The position numbers and the translations under genes are program-made. Below the pieces are notes generated by a model. The model was not told the DNA's origin. It did not search any database and saw only the letters and a list, made by a program, of their open reading frames with translations. A DNA stretch of 64,000 nucleotides from Micromonospora coriariae. Its GTDB lineage: Bacteria; Actinomycetota; Actinomycetes; Mycobacteriales; Micromonosporaceae. Of this stretch, positions 1 through 9,446 are shown one piece after another; positions within the stretch are counted from its first letter, which is position 1; each line of letters opens with the position of its first letter. Location: assembly GCF_900091455.1 (NCBI RefSeq), contig NZ_LT607412.1:6696001-6760000 (forward strand), read 5' to 3'.

Positions 1-712
1 TCATCCGCAGCTGGCTGAACGAGCCCCACCAGAGGTACACCCGCTGGTTCGGTGCTGTGCCGTCGACGAGGATCGTCGGGTCGATGTTGTGGATGGTGTT
101 GGGCGTGGGGACCCGCTGGGAGATGATCGGCCCGCCCGCGTGGTCGGTCCACGGGCCGGTGGGGCTGTCCGAGACGGCCACGCCGATCGCGAACTTGTCC
201 GAGGCCGGGCTGTCCCGTTCGTTGATCGGTACGTACCAGTAGTAGCGCCCGTCCACGCCCCGGACGACCTGGCCGGCGTACGCGCGCCCCGGCGTCGCCC
301 AAGCGAAGACCTGTTCCGGGCGCATCAGCGACGGGAAGTGGGTCCACTCCCCCGCCTGGACATCCGTGGTCCGGAACGCGCCCCACTCGTTCATTATGAA
401 GTCGTTGGTGGACGGTCCGGCCTGGTCGTGGCCGGTGTAGATGTACAGCTGGTCCTGGCCGCTGTCGTTGCCGGGCGCGCCGCCCGGAACGACGACCGGC
501 GCCGGGTCGGCGGAGTAGTAGCTGCCGTCGCCGAGGATCGGATTGACGGTGTTGGTGAAGGTGTACGAGTCGGCGGCGTGCGCCGGCGCGGCGATCCCGA
601 CCAGGCCGGCGGCGACGAGCCCGGCGACCGCCGTCGCGGCGAGCGTCCTGCGGACCCGGCGCGTCGGCCGGCGGGTTGGTGGGGCGGCGCCGCGTACCAC
701 TGTGGTGTTCAC
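1..712 (-). CDS. secreted GH43-family glycoside hydrolase, N-terminal part (C-terminus off the window)
   Basis: The reading frame stays open from a GTG at 712 to the window edge, about 237 codons. A GAGGAG ribosome site lies 9 bases before the GTG. The product starts with a basic segment and a hydrophobic signal peptide ending near AHAA, so it is exported. The mature part shows GH43 landmarks: SADPAPVV near the mature N-terminus (the ADP aspartate is the usual general base) and IDPTILVDG further on (the family's pKa-setting aspartate region). GH43 enzymes are five-bladed propellers acting mainly on arabinan, xylan and related pentosans. It lies downstream of a multimodular glycosidase and a GH127 enzyme, so an arabinose-containing substrate is likely, but the exact specificity cannot be read. 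The catalytic acid is not identified in the visible part. Confidence 0.85.
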   Translation of the reverse strand, partial: MNTTVVRGAAPPTRRPTRRVRRTLAATAVAGLVAAGLVGIAAPAHAADSYTFTNTVNPILGDGSYYSADPAPVVVPGGAPGNDSGQDQLYIYTGHDQAGPSTNDFIMNEWGAFRTTDVQAGEWTHFPSLMRPEQVFAWATPGRAYAGQVVRGVDGRYYWYVPINERDSPASDKFAIGVAVSDSPTGPWTDHAGGPIISQRVPTPNTIHNIDPTILVDGTAPNQRVYLWWGSFSQLRM

Positions 713-741
713 GGTGTCGTTCTCCTCACTGTTGTCCGGAG

Positions 742-774
742 GTGGTGGCGGCGCCGGTGCGGCGCCGCCACCAC
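742..774 (-). terminator. perfect 14-bp stem-loop between the large glycosidase and the GH43 gene
   Basis: Arms 742-755 and 761-774 are perfect complements with a 5-base loop. The hairpin lies 6 bases beyond the stop of the 1579-residue glycosidase and 29 bases before the GH43 start. There is no U-tract, as is usual for GC-rich actinomycetes. It may end transcription or protect the upstream message while allowing some read-through into GH43. Confidence 0.7.
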
Positions 775-780
775 GAAGGG

Positions 781-3700
781 TCAGCCGCAGGCGAGCGCGC
801 CGAACGGCGCCTCGAATGCCACCGTCACCGGCTGGCCGTCCACGCTGCCGGTGGCCTTCACCGTCGCGACTCCGGCCGGCACCGACTCGGCGCGGGTGGT
901 GAACGCCTGGTAGGCGGACTTGCCGGGGGCGACGCCGGACACCGTGCGCGACCCGTACGGCGTGATCAGCTCGATGGTGAGCGGCACGTCCTCGGCGTTG
1001 CGCGCGTTGACCGAGACGTAGGCGCGGGTGCCGACGCACTGCGTGCGCGCCTGCGCCTCGACGTCCCACGTCGGAGTCTGCGGCGGGTCGCCCACGGTGA
1101 GGGTCAGCGTGGTCCGTGTGGCGCCGGCCTGGCTGACGTAGTCGGGCAGGATCAGGTTGCCGATGATGGTGTAGCGACCGGGGGTGTCGACGACGTCCTC
1201 GTCGAACTGCCAGTCGACACCGATGGCCTGGTTGTCCCGGGACCCGTCGTTGTAGGAGACCTCCACCTTGTCCGGCAGGTGGGGAAGCTCCCCCACGTCG
1301 ACGGCCCGCTCGAACGTCTCCGCGCCCTGGATCGAGATGCCGCCCGGCGCCGTTTCCGGCCGCACGTAGACGCGGGCCTCGGCGATCAGGCCGTACGCGT
1401 CGTTCGTGCCGTAGACCACGAACGGTTCGACGTTGGTCTCCGCGACCATCGCCGGCGTGATCTCCTGCCAGTTGAAGGCGACTGTGCCGCGAGCACCGCT
1501 GGCGTAGACCGCGTCGAGCGCGCTCGGCAGGGTGGGCACGTCACCCACCGCGGTCCGGATGAGCACCGGAGAGCGCACCGAGTCTACGGTCTCGCCGTTG
1601 GCGCGCCAGCGCAGCACGCCGGTGCCCGCGCCGCTGCCCATGAGGCCCCAGATGCGGATGCGCAGATAGCTGGTCGTGACCGGTTGGAAGTCGAAGTGGT
1701 TGTAGACGTTGGTGGTGAGCCCACCGGCGTACGTCGAGTCCCCGGTGAGGGTGACCGCCGTCCAGGTGGTGCCGTCCGCGGAGCTCTCGATCGCGTACGT
1801 CGTGCCCGTGGGCCGGCGGGTGCCGCCGTTGTCGTCGTACCAGTAGATGTCGGTCGACGACAGCCGCACCGGTGCGGTCCACCGGTACTGGATCCACGCC
1901 TCCCGCTCCGGGCTGGTGCCGTTCTGTGTCTGGCCCCAGTTGCCCCAGCCGTTCCCGGCACCCGGGTTCGAGCTGTTCGGGGTGGTGTTCTCCTTGACCC
2001 GCTGGTGGTTCTCCCACGACGCGGTGCCGCTGGTGCTGACCGTGGCCGAGGAGCCGAACTCGGCGACCACCTCCCGCTTGGCGAGGGTCACCGCCACGGT
2101 CACCTCGGACCGCTTCTCGCCGTCGTTGGCGAAGAGCCGGAACACGTAGTCACCCTCGACCGTGCCGGTCACGCGGGTGGTCAGCGCCTTCGGGTCGGAG
2201 AAGATGACGCCCGCTCCGGGCGGGGCCGAGACGGTCTCCCAGCCGAAGGTGAGCTCGCTGTCGTAGGGGATGCCGTCGTCGGACGCCGTGCCGGCCAGCC
2301 TGGTGGACAGGTTGCCGTCCGCCGAGCCGTCGCGCGCGGCGGTGACCACGGGGGCCTGGTTGGAGACCTCGGGTACGTCGCGTCCCGAGTCGAAGACCTG
2401 GATCTCGGAGATCGCCGTGTAGAACGTCGGGTTGTTGGTGAACGCGATGCGCAGCTTGTTCGACGTCACGGTGTCGAACAGCGCCTCGTTGAACTTCGCT
2501 GACGGGACTGTCGGGTTCTTGAACTGGCCCGGTACCTCCTTCCAGCCGCCGTCGCCGTCGGGCACCTGCACCCACCAGCGCGCGGGCTCGCGGTAGCCAC
2601 CGGCCTGGCGGTCGCTGACGGCGTACACCTTGACGTTGTCGAAGGATTTGGCCGACCCGAGGTCCAGCTCGATGTAACCGTTCTTGTCGGTCGTGCCGTA
2701 GTTCCCCCAGTACGGCTCGTTGGCGGTGACGCCGTCGGTCACGGCCGCGAGCGACACCGGCCGCTCGGTCTCCTTGATGGCGCCGGGTGTGTAGTTCATC
2801 GAGGTGGTGCTCCAGCCGGGCGTGTGGAACTGCCGCCACGGCGTCGGCCGCACGCCCTGCTGCGTGTACGACGAGCTGAGGTTGGCGCCCGTCGCCAGGT
2901 TCGGCGCGTCCTCGGTGAGGTCGATGCCGGCCGTCTTCAGGTACTCGACGACGCGGGTGTCCTCGATCGGGGTGTCGACCGCGCTCGGGACGTTGGCCCC
3001 GGTCGTCGCGGTGAACGTGACGGTCAGGCCGGCCTCAACCTGGACCTGGTTGGTGCGCGGGTCGTAGGTGAGCTTGCCGAGCTTGTCGGCGCTGACCTTC
3101 TTCTCCCCGTTCAGGAAGAGGCTGTAGCCGGCGCCCAGGCCGTAGTTGCTGCCGTCGGGGTCCCAGACGATGGTGACGTCCTGCCCGTGGTAGCGCAGGT
3201 TGTTGGCCATGAAGTGGTCGTAGCCGAACTTGATCGGCGACAGCTCGATCTTGTCGTCGGAGCGCGGCTGGAGGCCGGCCATGTCCTCGACGAAGATGTA
3301 GTTCATGTTGCCGAGCATCACGTGGTTCGGGTTGTTGCGGTTGTAGGTCTTCGCGGTCGGGTTCCAGTTGGAGTAGTACTCCGCCTGGTTCGGGGCGCGC
3401 AGGTCCGCGTTCGGGTAGATGCTCCAGGCCATCCAGTCCAGCAGCCGCTTGGCGTACGCCGGGGTGATGTACTTCTGCTCGGGGTCGTAGTGGCGCAGCG
3501 CCGAGCGGACACCGCGATACTGCACTGTGAAGTTGATGTTGGAGAAGTTGTTGGAGCCGCCGATCCCGTAGGCGGTCCGGTCGTACTGGTTGGCGGTGTA
3601 GAACGGGAAGATCGGGAAGTTGTCGCCGTAGGTCAGGAAGCGGAACCCGTCGACGTAGTTCTGCCACTGGTCGAACGGGATGAGGTTCTCGGCGTAGACG

Positions 3701-5520
3701 TCGTAGAGGTTCGATTCGCGGGCCGGGATCAGGTCGCGGGCCGACGCGGGCAGCGGGTTGGGTCGGCCGTTGGCGCTGGCCGCGCTGGTGGCGCCGTGCG
3801 ACGTGCCGGCGAGGAACATCCGCATGTCGGTGCTCCACAGCCGGTCGAGGATCTCCGCGCGGATGGCGTCGGCGCCGCCGGCCATCTCGTCGACCTTGCC
3901 CTGGTCGGCGCCGGCGAGCTGGTAGAGCTGGCGGGCGGCGTCGAACGCGCCCCACACGTACGCGGACTCGGGGCGCTCGATGGTGCGTGCCCCGGGCGCG
4001 CCGGCGTTGGCCTTCGGGTAGCCGAAGGTGATCGCGTCGGCGTCGTTGCCCGGCATGTAGTTGGTGTCGTAGGCGATGAGCTTGTCGTCGTTGCCGTCGT
4101 AGTGCTCGAGCTGGCCGACGCCGTCGCCCTCGAAGTAGCGGGCGAACTTCCGGGCGATCTCCTTGCCACCGCCGTGCACGTTGTAGGCCTCGAGTCCGGC
4201 GGTGCCGATGTACTGCGAGTAGTGGTTGTTCCAGCTCGTGTGCCCCGGACTGTCCAGGAAGGCCGAGGAGCCGGACAGCTCGCCGATGTTGAGGACCTGG
4301 CCGTACGGCAGGTAGGGCGTGCGCAGCCACTTGGTGTCCTGCAGGTGCATCGGCTGGGTCAGCGCGACGGCGTTCTGGTAGAGGTTCACCCCCTCGATCG
4401 TCGTGGGGTACTGGTAGACGTGGCCGGGCGCGTTGGCGTCGAGGGTGTTGTACCGCTCACCCCACCAGCGGTAGACGATGGCCTTCTCCAGGGCGGGGTC
4501 GGGCACGTTGATGTAGGGCACGTCCTGCGCCCAGCGGCGGTTGAAGGCGGTGATGCCGGTGCGGACGGCCGTGGCCGGAGGCATCTCGGCGTACTCCTGG
4601 TAGCTCGGCACGGTCCTGGTCAGGCCGGCCGACGAGACGGCGCCGACCACGGACAGCGACACCGACCCGCCGGCCGGCACGGTGATCTCGCGGTCCAGGT
4701 TCGCTCCGGTACGGCTGAAGCCGGCACCGGTGAGGTCGACCCTGATCGAGTCCCAGGCGGTGTCGACGAGCCCGTTGTTGGCGCCGCTGGTGATGGTGCG
4801 CGTGCCGGTCAGCGCGGCGGCGCCGGGCCCGGCCTGGGTGGCCAGCGGGGACGCGGCGCGGACGGTGAGGGTGGCCGGCGCGTCGCCGGGGTTGTCGAAG
4901 TCGAGGGCGGTGACGGCGACGTTGTCCTCGGTGATGAACTTGGTCTGGTTGGCGGTGACTCCGGTGGTCCCGATCGTGTACCGGCTCTTCGCGTGGCTCG
5001 GCGCGTTGAACCGGTTGGCGTTGACCTCGGTGACGGTCTGCCCGGGCACCGTGACGGTGTACAGGTTGCCGAGGTTGTTGGGGCCACCGACGTACGCGCT
5101 GCCGGCGAAGCCCATGACGGTGAAGTTGTTGTTGCTCGCGCCGCGCATGTAGAGAGAGCGGCCGCGGGTCATCAGCACCGCAGACCCGATCGTTCCGGGG
5201 ACGCCCAGCACGCGGTCGAGGTAGTAGTCCGTGCCGCCGGCGGCCAGGTCCTTTTCGAAGATCGACTGGTGCATGTTCCCCGCGGTGAACGGCACACCGG
5301 GCTTGAGCTGGTTGGCGACATCGCCGACGTTGCTGTAGGTCGGGTCGCCGATCTCCATGGCATGGTTCTGGCCGTTGGTGTAGACCCCGACGTCACCCTC
5401 GTTGCCCGGCAGGACCGGGCTGGCGGCGTGGGCCGGAGACGGTACGCCGACCGCCCCTCCCACCACCAGCGCGGCCAGGGCGGCCCAGAGGGGCACCCTC
5501 CTCACTCGCCTATGGATCAT
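781..5520 (-). CDS. large secreted multimodular glycosidase (MGH1/GH63-like core with two F5/8C-type domains and bacterial Ig-like domains)
   Basis: A 1579-residue exported protein. Its start is fixed by an AAGGAGG ribosome site 6 bases before the ATG, followed by a signal peptide ending PAHAA. Residues about 35-870 form the catalytic part; text such as YRWWGERYNT and HTSWNNHYSQY suggests an alpha/alpha-toroid of the MGH1/GH63-like type (my recognition, not proven). About 870-1050 resembles a discoidin/F5-8C carbohydrate-binding domain (YIELDLGSA, KLRIAFTNN). About 1055-1145 is PKD/Ig-like, 1150-1310 a second discoidin-like domain (YLRIRIWG), 1315-1475 two Big_4-type Ig repeats, and the last 100 residues a beta domain with paired cysteines. 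It has its own operator just upstream and lies between GH127 and GH43 genes, so it probably removes side chains or oligosaccharides from the same polymer. Activity is uncertain; gene and export are secure. Confidence 0.85.
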   Translation of the reverse strand: MIHRRVRRVPLWAALAALVVGGAVGVPSPAHAASPVLPGNEGDVGVYTNGQNHAMEIGDPTYSNVGDVANQLKPGVPFTAGNMHQSIFEKDLAAGGTDYYLDRVLGVPGTIGSAVLMTRGRSLYMRGASNNNFTVMGFAGSAYVGGPNNLGNLYTVTVPGQTVTEVNANRFNAPSHAKSRYTIGTTGVTANQTKFITEDNVAVTALDFDNPGDAPATLTVRAASPLATQAGPGAAALTGTRTITSGANNGLVDTAWDSIRVDLTGAGFSRTGANLDREITVPAGGSVSLSVVGAVSSAGLTRTVPSYQEYAEMPPATAVRTGITAFNRRWAQDVPYINVPDPALEKAIVYRWWGERYNTLDANAPGHVYQYPTTIEGVNLYQNAVALTQPMHLQDTKWLRTPYLPYGQVLNIGELSGSSAFLDSPGHTSWNNHYSQYIGTAGLEAYNVHGGGKEIARKFARYFEGDGVGQLEHYDGNDDKLIAYDTNYMPGNDADAITFGYPKANAGAPGARTIERPESAYVWGAFDAARQLYQLAGADQGKVDEMAGGADAIRAEILDRLWSTDMRMFLAGTSHGATSAASANGRPNPLPASARDLIPARESNLYDVYAENLIPFDQWQNYVDGFRFLTYGDNFPIFPFYTANQYDRTAYGIGGSNNFSNINFTVQYRGVRSALRHYDPEQKYITPAYAKRLLDWMAWSIYPNADLRAPNQAEYYSNWNPTAKTYNRNNPNHVMLGNMNYIFVEDMAGLQPRSDDKIELSPIKFGYDHFMANNLRYHGQDVTIVWDPDGSNYGLGAGYSLFLNGEKKVSADKLGKLTYDPRTNQVQVEAGLTVTFTATTGANVPSAVDTPIEDTRVVEYLKTAGIDLTEDAPNLATGANLSSSYTQQGVRPTPWRQFHTPGWSTTSMNYTPGAIKETERPVSLAAVTDGVTANEPYWGNYGTTDKNGYIELDLGSAKSFDNVKVYAVSDRQAGGYREPARWWVQVPDGDGGWKEVPGQFKNPTVPSAKFNEALFDTVTSNKLRIAFTNNPTFYTAISEIQVFDSGRDVPEVSNQAPVVTAARDGSADGNLSTRLAGTASDDGIPYDSELTFGWETVSAPPGAGVIFSDPKALTTRVTGTVEGDYVFRLFANDGEKRSEVTVAVTLAKREVVAEFGSSATVSTSGTASWENHQRVKENTTPNSSNPGAGNGWGNWGQTQNGTSPEREAWIQYRWTAPVRLSSTDIYWYDDNGGTRRPTGTTYAIESSADGTTWTAVTLTGDSTYAGGLTTNVYNHFDFQPVTTSYLRIRIWGLMGSGAGTGVLRWRANGETVDSVRSPVLIRTAVGDVPTLPSALDAVYASGARGTVAFNWQEITPAMVAETNVEPFVVYGTNDAYGLIAEARVYVRPETAPGGISIQGAETFERAVDVGELPHLPDKVEVSYNDGSRDNQAIGVDWQFDEDVVDTPGRYTIIGNLILPDYVSQAGATRTTLTLTVGDPPQTPTWDVEAQARTQCVGTRAYVSVNARNAEDVPLTIELITPYGSRTVSGVAPGKSAYQAFTTRAESVPAGVATVKATGSVDGQPVTVAFEAPFGALACG

Positions 5521-5561
5521 GTCGTTCCTCCTTGTCGTCGGTACGGCTGAACGGGAGGTGC

Positions 5562-5573
5562 GTTAGCGCTAAC
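5562..5573. promoter_or_regulatory. LacI-family operator palindrome GTTAGCGCTAAC
   Basis: A perfect 12-bp palindrome with the central CG of LacI/GalR-family operators. Its centre is about 47 bases upstream of the large glycosidase start and inside the 84-base gap after GH127. It should gate an internal promoter for the two downstream glycosidases. The matching repressor is not adjacent in this window. Confidence 0.75.
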
Positions 5574-5604
5574 ATCAGTGGGCCGCAAAGCCCGTGGCAC
5601 CTGG

Positions 5605-7551
5605 TCAGCGCTCTGTCGGTAGCCAGACGCGCATGGTCGAGGGCCCTCGGTTGGCCCAGTCGTGGTACTCCACCAGCGCCACCTCGTCGAGGTCCTCGTC
5701 GAGGTCCTCGTCGAGGTCCTCGCCGACGACCGGCACCGACTCGGCCGCGTCGGTCCGGTAGGGCCAGTCGTGGTCGTTCGGATGGGCGCGCCGGCAGCGA
5801 ACGGTGACGCGACCGTCGACGAGGCGGGGCGGTTGGCTGGTGTCGACGCGAAGCTCGTCGACCGTCTCGACGCCGGGCACGTCCACCGACTCCAGGGCGA
5901 GCACGAGTGGGCCGTGCTCCACCGCGACGCAGCCACGGACCGCGTCGATGCGCGCGTCCGGGTAGGTGAACCGGGGCGCCATCGGCAGGGACAGGACGAC
6001 CTCGTCGCCCCGTCGCCACGTCCGGTTCTCCGTGACGAGACCGGGACCGACCGGACGGGTGTCTCCATCGACGGTCAGCGTCGCACCCTGGCCCGCCCAG
6101 CCGGGCACCCGCAACGACAGCGACCAGGGACGGTCGTCGTCGCTCTCGATCCGCACCCGGACCTGCCCACCGTGCGGGTAGTCGGTCGCGATGCTCACGC
6201 CCAGCTCCCGGCCGTCGGCCAGGCGGTGCCCGACGGTACCGGGCAGGTACTGGTGAAGTTGCAGACCCTCGTCGTCGGAGGTGGCGACGTAGGCCGACAG
6301 GCTGGCCAGGGTGCGGGCGACGTTGGTCGGGCAGCAGGAGACCTCGAACCAGGGCGCCCGCAGCGACGCCGCCGCGCGAAGGCTGGGCCGGTCGGCGTCG
6401 GGAAGGGTGCCGAGCTCGCGGCGGTGCAGCGTGTTGGTGTAGAAGAAGCTCCGCCCGTCGGCCGACGGAGAGGTCGACACCACGTTGAAGAGCGTCCGCT
6501 CGATGAGGTCGGCGTACCGGGGGTCGCCGTCGGCGAGCAGCAGCCGCCACGCCAGCATCACCGAGCCGACGCCGGCGCAGGTCTCGGAGTAGGCCCGGTC
6601 CGGAGGCAGCACCCAGTCCTCGCCGAGCGCCTCGTCCTGGTGCCGGGAGCCCTGCCCGCCGGTGACGTACGTGCGCCGGGCCACCGCGTTGCTCCACTGG
6701 GTACGTACCGCGTCCAGCAGGCTGGCGTCCTTCAGTTCGACGGCGACGTCGGCGGCGCCGGCGGCGAGATAGTTCGCGCGTACCGCGTGCCCCCGCAGGA
6801 CGGTCGCCTCCCGGACGGGACGTTCGTCCTGGAAGTACTCCCGGCCGTATTCCACATCGCTGAGCCGGCCGTGACCCCGCCGGTCGACGAAGAGAGCGGC
6901 CTGGGTCAGGTAGCGGTCGTCGCCGGTGACCCGGGCGAACTCCACAAGCGCGGTCTCGATCTCCGGGTGCCCGCAGAGCCCGTCGACGCCGTCCGGACCG
7001 AAGGTGTCGCAGACGTTGTCGGCGGCACGGCGGGCGACCTCGACCAGCCCGTCGTCCGCACCGGGACGCGTACGGGCGCGGGCGACCGCGGCCTGGAGGA
7101 GATGACCGACGCAGTAGAGCTCATGACCCCATTCGAGGTCGGACCACCGGGGCGCCTGCCCGGGGCGGCCGAACCTGGTGTTGAGGTAGCCGTCGGCCTC
7201 CTGCGCCGCGGCCACCCGTCGCACGATGGCGCGGAACCTCGACTCGAGCTCCGCATCGCCGGTCCGGCCGATCTCCCAGGCCAGCGCCTCGAGGAACTTG
7301 TAGATCTCCGAGTCGGAGAACTCGCGTCCACGGCGTTCGCGGGACAGGTCGCCCTGCACGGCAAGGTCGAAGTTGCCGATCCAGCCCGCACGCTCGAGCC
7401 AGTGCTCGATGTGCGGGAGCGTCGCGGCGGCGTTGATCGACTGACGCTCGGCCCAGAATCCCCCCGTGATCCGGACCTGGTCCAGCCCGAGCGGCCGGAG
7501 CCGGCCACGGATCGGCAGGACAGGGGCGGCCGTGGGTGCGGTGCCGCTCAT
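5605..7551 (-). CDS. GH127 beta-L-arabinofuranosidase
   Basis: A cytoplasmic-type enzyme of 648 residues without a signal peptide. It is expected to release beta-linked L-arabinofuranose from imported oligosaccharides, as HypBA1 does for hydroxyproline-linked arabino-oligosaccharides. The zinc and catalytic cysteine set of the family is visible: YSETC (Glu323, Cys325) and EVSCCPTN (Cys406, Cys407), matching the spacing of Glu338, Cys340, Cys417 and Cys418 in HypBA1. The ATG at 7551 is preferred because AAAGGA lies 5-6 bases before it; an ATG at 7557 overlapping the permease stop (ATGA) has no room for a ribosome site. It is translationally coupled to the sugar permeases. The C-terminus holds an acidic repeat (see 5689-5724). 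Confidence 0.92.
   Translation of the reverse strand: MSGTAPTAAPVLPIRGRLRPLGLDQVRITGGFWAERQSINAAATLPHIEHWLERAGWIGNFDLAVQGDLSRERRGREFSDSEIYKFLEALAWEIGRTGDAELESRFRAIVRRVAAAQEADGYLNTRFGRPGQAPRWSDLEWGHELYCVGHLLQAAVARARTRPGADDGLVEVARRAADNVCDTFGPDGVDGLCGHPEIETALVEFARVTGDDRYLTQAALFVDRRGHGRLSDVEYGREYFQDERPVREATVLRGHAVRANYLAAGAADVAVELKDASLLDAVRTQWSNAVARRTYVTGGQGSRHQDEALGEDWVLPPDRAYSETCAGVGSVMLAWRLLLADGDPRYADLIERTLFNVVSTSPSADGRSFFYTNTLHRRELGTLPDADRPSLRAAASLRAPWFEVSCCPTNVARTLASLSAYVATSDDEGLQLHQYLPGTVGHRLADGRELGVSIATDYPHGGQVRVRIESDDDRPWSLSLRVPGWAGQGATLTVDGDTRPVGPGLVTENRTWRRGDEVVLSLPMAPRFTYPDARIDAVRGCVAVEHGPLVLALESVDVPGVETVDELRVDTSQPPRLVDGRVTVRCRRAHPNDHDWPYRTDAAESVPVVGEDLDEDLDEDLDEVALVEYHDWANRGPSTMRVWLPTER
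5689..5724. repeat. three tandem 12-bp units encoding an acidic DLDE run in GH127
   Basis: Three head-to-tail copies of gaggtcctcgtc (last copy ends cc) lie in frame near the GH127 3' end and encode repeated Asp-Leu-Asp-Glu. The unit is a multiple of 3, so copy-number change would lengthen or shorten the acidic run without a frameshift. Confidence 0.85.
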
Positions 7552-7553
7552 GG

Positions 7554-8465
7554 TCATCCTTTCATCGCGCCGGACATGAAGCCGCGCACGTAGTGTCGTT
7601 GGAGCAGCAGGAACAGGACGATGCACGGAAGGGCGAGAACGACGACGCCCGCTTCGGTCGCCCCGTAGTCGACGACACCCTGGACCTGGCCCCGCAGGTT
7701 GGACACGGCGAGCGGAAGGGTCATGCGCTCGGTGTCGTTGATGAGGATCAGCGGTGCCATGAAGTCGTTCCACGCGGTGAGGAACGCGAACAGCCCGACG
7801 GTGATCAGGCCCGGCTTCACAGCGGGCAACAGCACTCGCCACAGCGCGCTGAACGTCGAGCAGCCGTCGACCATCGCGGCCTCGTCCAGTTCGCGTGGCA
7901 CCGCCTCGAAGGAGATGCGCATCAGGAAGGTGGAGAACGGCAGCTGGAACATCGTGAGCACGAGGGCCACGCCGACGAGGGAGTTCTCCAGCCCCACCTG
8001 GTTGAGCAGGACGTAGAGCGGGATCAGCAACGTCGCGTACGGGACCATCAGGATCGCGAGCGTGACCAGGAACAGGATGTTCTTGCCGGGGAAGCGGAAC
8101 CGGGCGAACGCGTAGCCACCCAGGAGCGAGATCAGCAGCGTCAGGGCGACCGCGAGCAGGGCGACGAAGGCCGTGTTCGCCAGGTAGCGCCAGATGCCGG
8201 CCTGATAGTTCGCCAGCGTCTCGTAGTTGCCGAAGCCCCAACCGTCGACCTGGTTGGTGCCGGCGCGCGGCCCCACCGAGGCGACCGCCGTCCAGAGCAG
8301 CGGGGCCAGGAAGATCAGGCCGACCGCGCCGGAGAACACCCAGTACGGTGTGCGCAGCGCGATGCCGGCGATGGTGACGCCCCTGGGTCCGCCGGGGCGA
8401 CCGGGCGCCGCGGCGGGTGGCGGCGGTCCGCCGGGGTCGACGCGGGAACGGGATACGGCGACCAT
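7554..8465 (-). CDS. carbohydrate ABC transporter permease (MalG-type, second subunit)
   Basis: A 303-residue inner-membrane protein with a proline-rich cytoplasmic N-terminus followed by six hydrophobic segments. The EAA loop that contacts the ATPase reads PRELDEAAMVDGCSTF at about residues 195-210, as in MalG-type subunits. The ATG at 8465 is chosen because it lies 5 bases after the upstream permease stop, with GAGGAG 11 bases before it. Its stop overlaps the alternative GH127 start. It pairs with the next permease and the binding protein to import an oligosaccharide. No ATPase gene is encoded here, as is common in actinomycetes, where a shared MsiK-type ATPase serves many sugar importers. 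Confidence 0.93.
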   Translation of the reverse strand: MVAVSRSRVDPGGPPPPAAAPGRPGGPRGVTIAGIALRTPYWVFSGAVGLIFLAPLLWTAVASVGPRAGTNQVDGWGFGNYETLANYQAGIWRYLANTAFVALLAVALTLLISLLGGYAFARFRFPGKNILFLVTLAILMVPYATLLIPLYVLLNQVGLENSLVGVALVLTMFQLPFSTFLMRISFEAVPRELDEAAMVDGCSTFSALWRVLLPAVKPGLITVGLFAFLTAWNDFMAPLILINDTERMTLPLAVSNLRGQVQGVVDYGATEAGVVVLALPCIVLFLLLQRHYVRGFMSGAMKG

Positions 8466-8470
8466 CGGGG

Positions 8471-9388
8471 TCAGCTCTCCTCGGATCGGAAGGCGCGCAG
8501 TTGCAGCGCGTTGATGAGGACCAGGGCCAGCAGCACGATGACGGAGAGGGCCGCCGCCACACCGAGGTCGTTCTGACCCTGGAACGCCACCATGTAGATG
8601 AGCTGGACGACGGTGATCGTGCTGTTGTCCGGACCGCCCTTGGTCAGGATGTAGAACTGCTCGAAGGCGAGCAGGGAACCGGTCACGCAGAGCACGGTCG
8701 TCAGCGCCAGGGTCGGACGCAGCAGCGGCAGGGTGATCTTCCGGAAGGTCTGCCAGCGGCTGGCGCCGTCCGCGCGGGCGGCCTCGTACACGTCCGCCGG
8801 TATGCCCTGCAGGCCGACCAGCATGAGCACCATGTAGAAGCCGGCGTAGCGCCACACGATGAGGAAGGTCGTCGAGATGAGCGCCGCGGTCGGTGACCCG
8901 AGGAAGCTGACGCCCAGACGATCCATCACAGGCGCCAGTGGGCTCGCGTACGGCGAGTAGAGCACGTAGAACAACAGGGACGCCGACGCCAGCCCGAGCG
9001 CACTGGGAATCAGGAACGACGCGCGGAGCAGGTTGTTCCACCGGCTCGACTCCTGCACGAGCAGGGCCAACCCCAGGCCGAGGGCCAGGAGCAGCACGGT
9101 CGCGAGCACTGTGTACTTGACTGTGAACACCACCGAGTCGGTGAAGAACCGGTGGTTGACCGCCTTGACGAAGTTGTCCGGAGCGTTGATCCCCTGGTCG
9201 CCGGTCAGCAGCGGCCATCTCGACACCGACATCCTGATGACGAGCAGCAGCGGTAGGGCGAACAGCGCCACGACGAACACCGCGGTCGGTGTCGCGTAGA
9301 GCCAGCCCAGCAGGGCCTGCCGGCCGCGCGGGCGGGCACGGCCCCGCGTCGCCGCACTGGGCGGGCGAGACGGTGCGGTGACTCTCAT
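8471..9388 (-). CDS. carbohydrate ABC transporter permease (MalF-type, first subunit)
   Basis: A 305-residue integral membrane protein. The ATG at 9388 has AGAGG 5 bases before it; the upstream in-frame ATG at 9484 would add a non-conserved, low-complexity leader. The sequence shows six transmembrane segments and the EAA loop DVYEAARADGASRWQTF near residues 200-216. With the MalG-type partner it forms the channel of a CUT1-family sugar importer. It is separated from the binding-protein gene by 113 bases holding a strong hairpin, which probably lets the binding protein be made in excess. Confidence 0.92.
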   Translation of the reverse strand: MRVTAPSRPPSAATRGRARPRGRQALLGWLYATPTAVFVVALFALPLLLVIRMSVSRWPLLTGDQGINAPDNFVKAVNHRFFTDSVVFTVKYTVLATVLLLALGLGLALLVQESSRWNNLLRASFLIPSALGLASASLLFYVLYSPYASPLAPVMDRLGVSFLGSPTAALISTTFLIVWRYAGFYMVLMLVGLQGIPADVYEAARADGASRWQTFRKITLPLLRPTLALTTVLCVTGSLLAFEQFYILTKGGPDNSTITVVQLIYMVAFQGQNDLGVAAALSVIVLLALVLINALQLRAFRSEES

Positions 9389-9446
9389 GGGAACCTCTCG
9401 ATCGGTCGACGGCGGGCGGTCGTGGACACCCGGGGACGTGTCCCGC

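Noticed and set aside
2824..5550. A 908-codon open frame on the plus strand opposite the large glycosidase, and similar long frames opposite other genes
   Set aside because: GC-rich DNA leaves antisense frames open. These translate to Arg/Val/Gly/Asp-rich text without motifs, ribosome sites or plausible starts, while the opposite strand has clear families.
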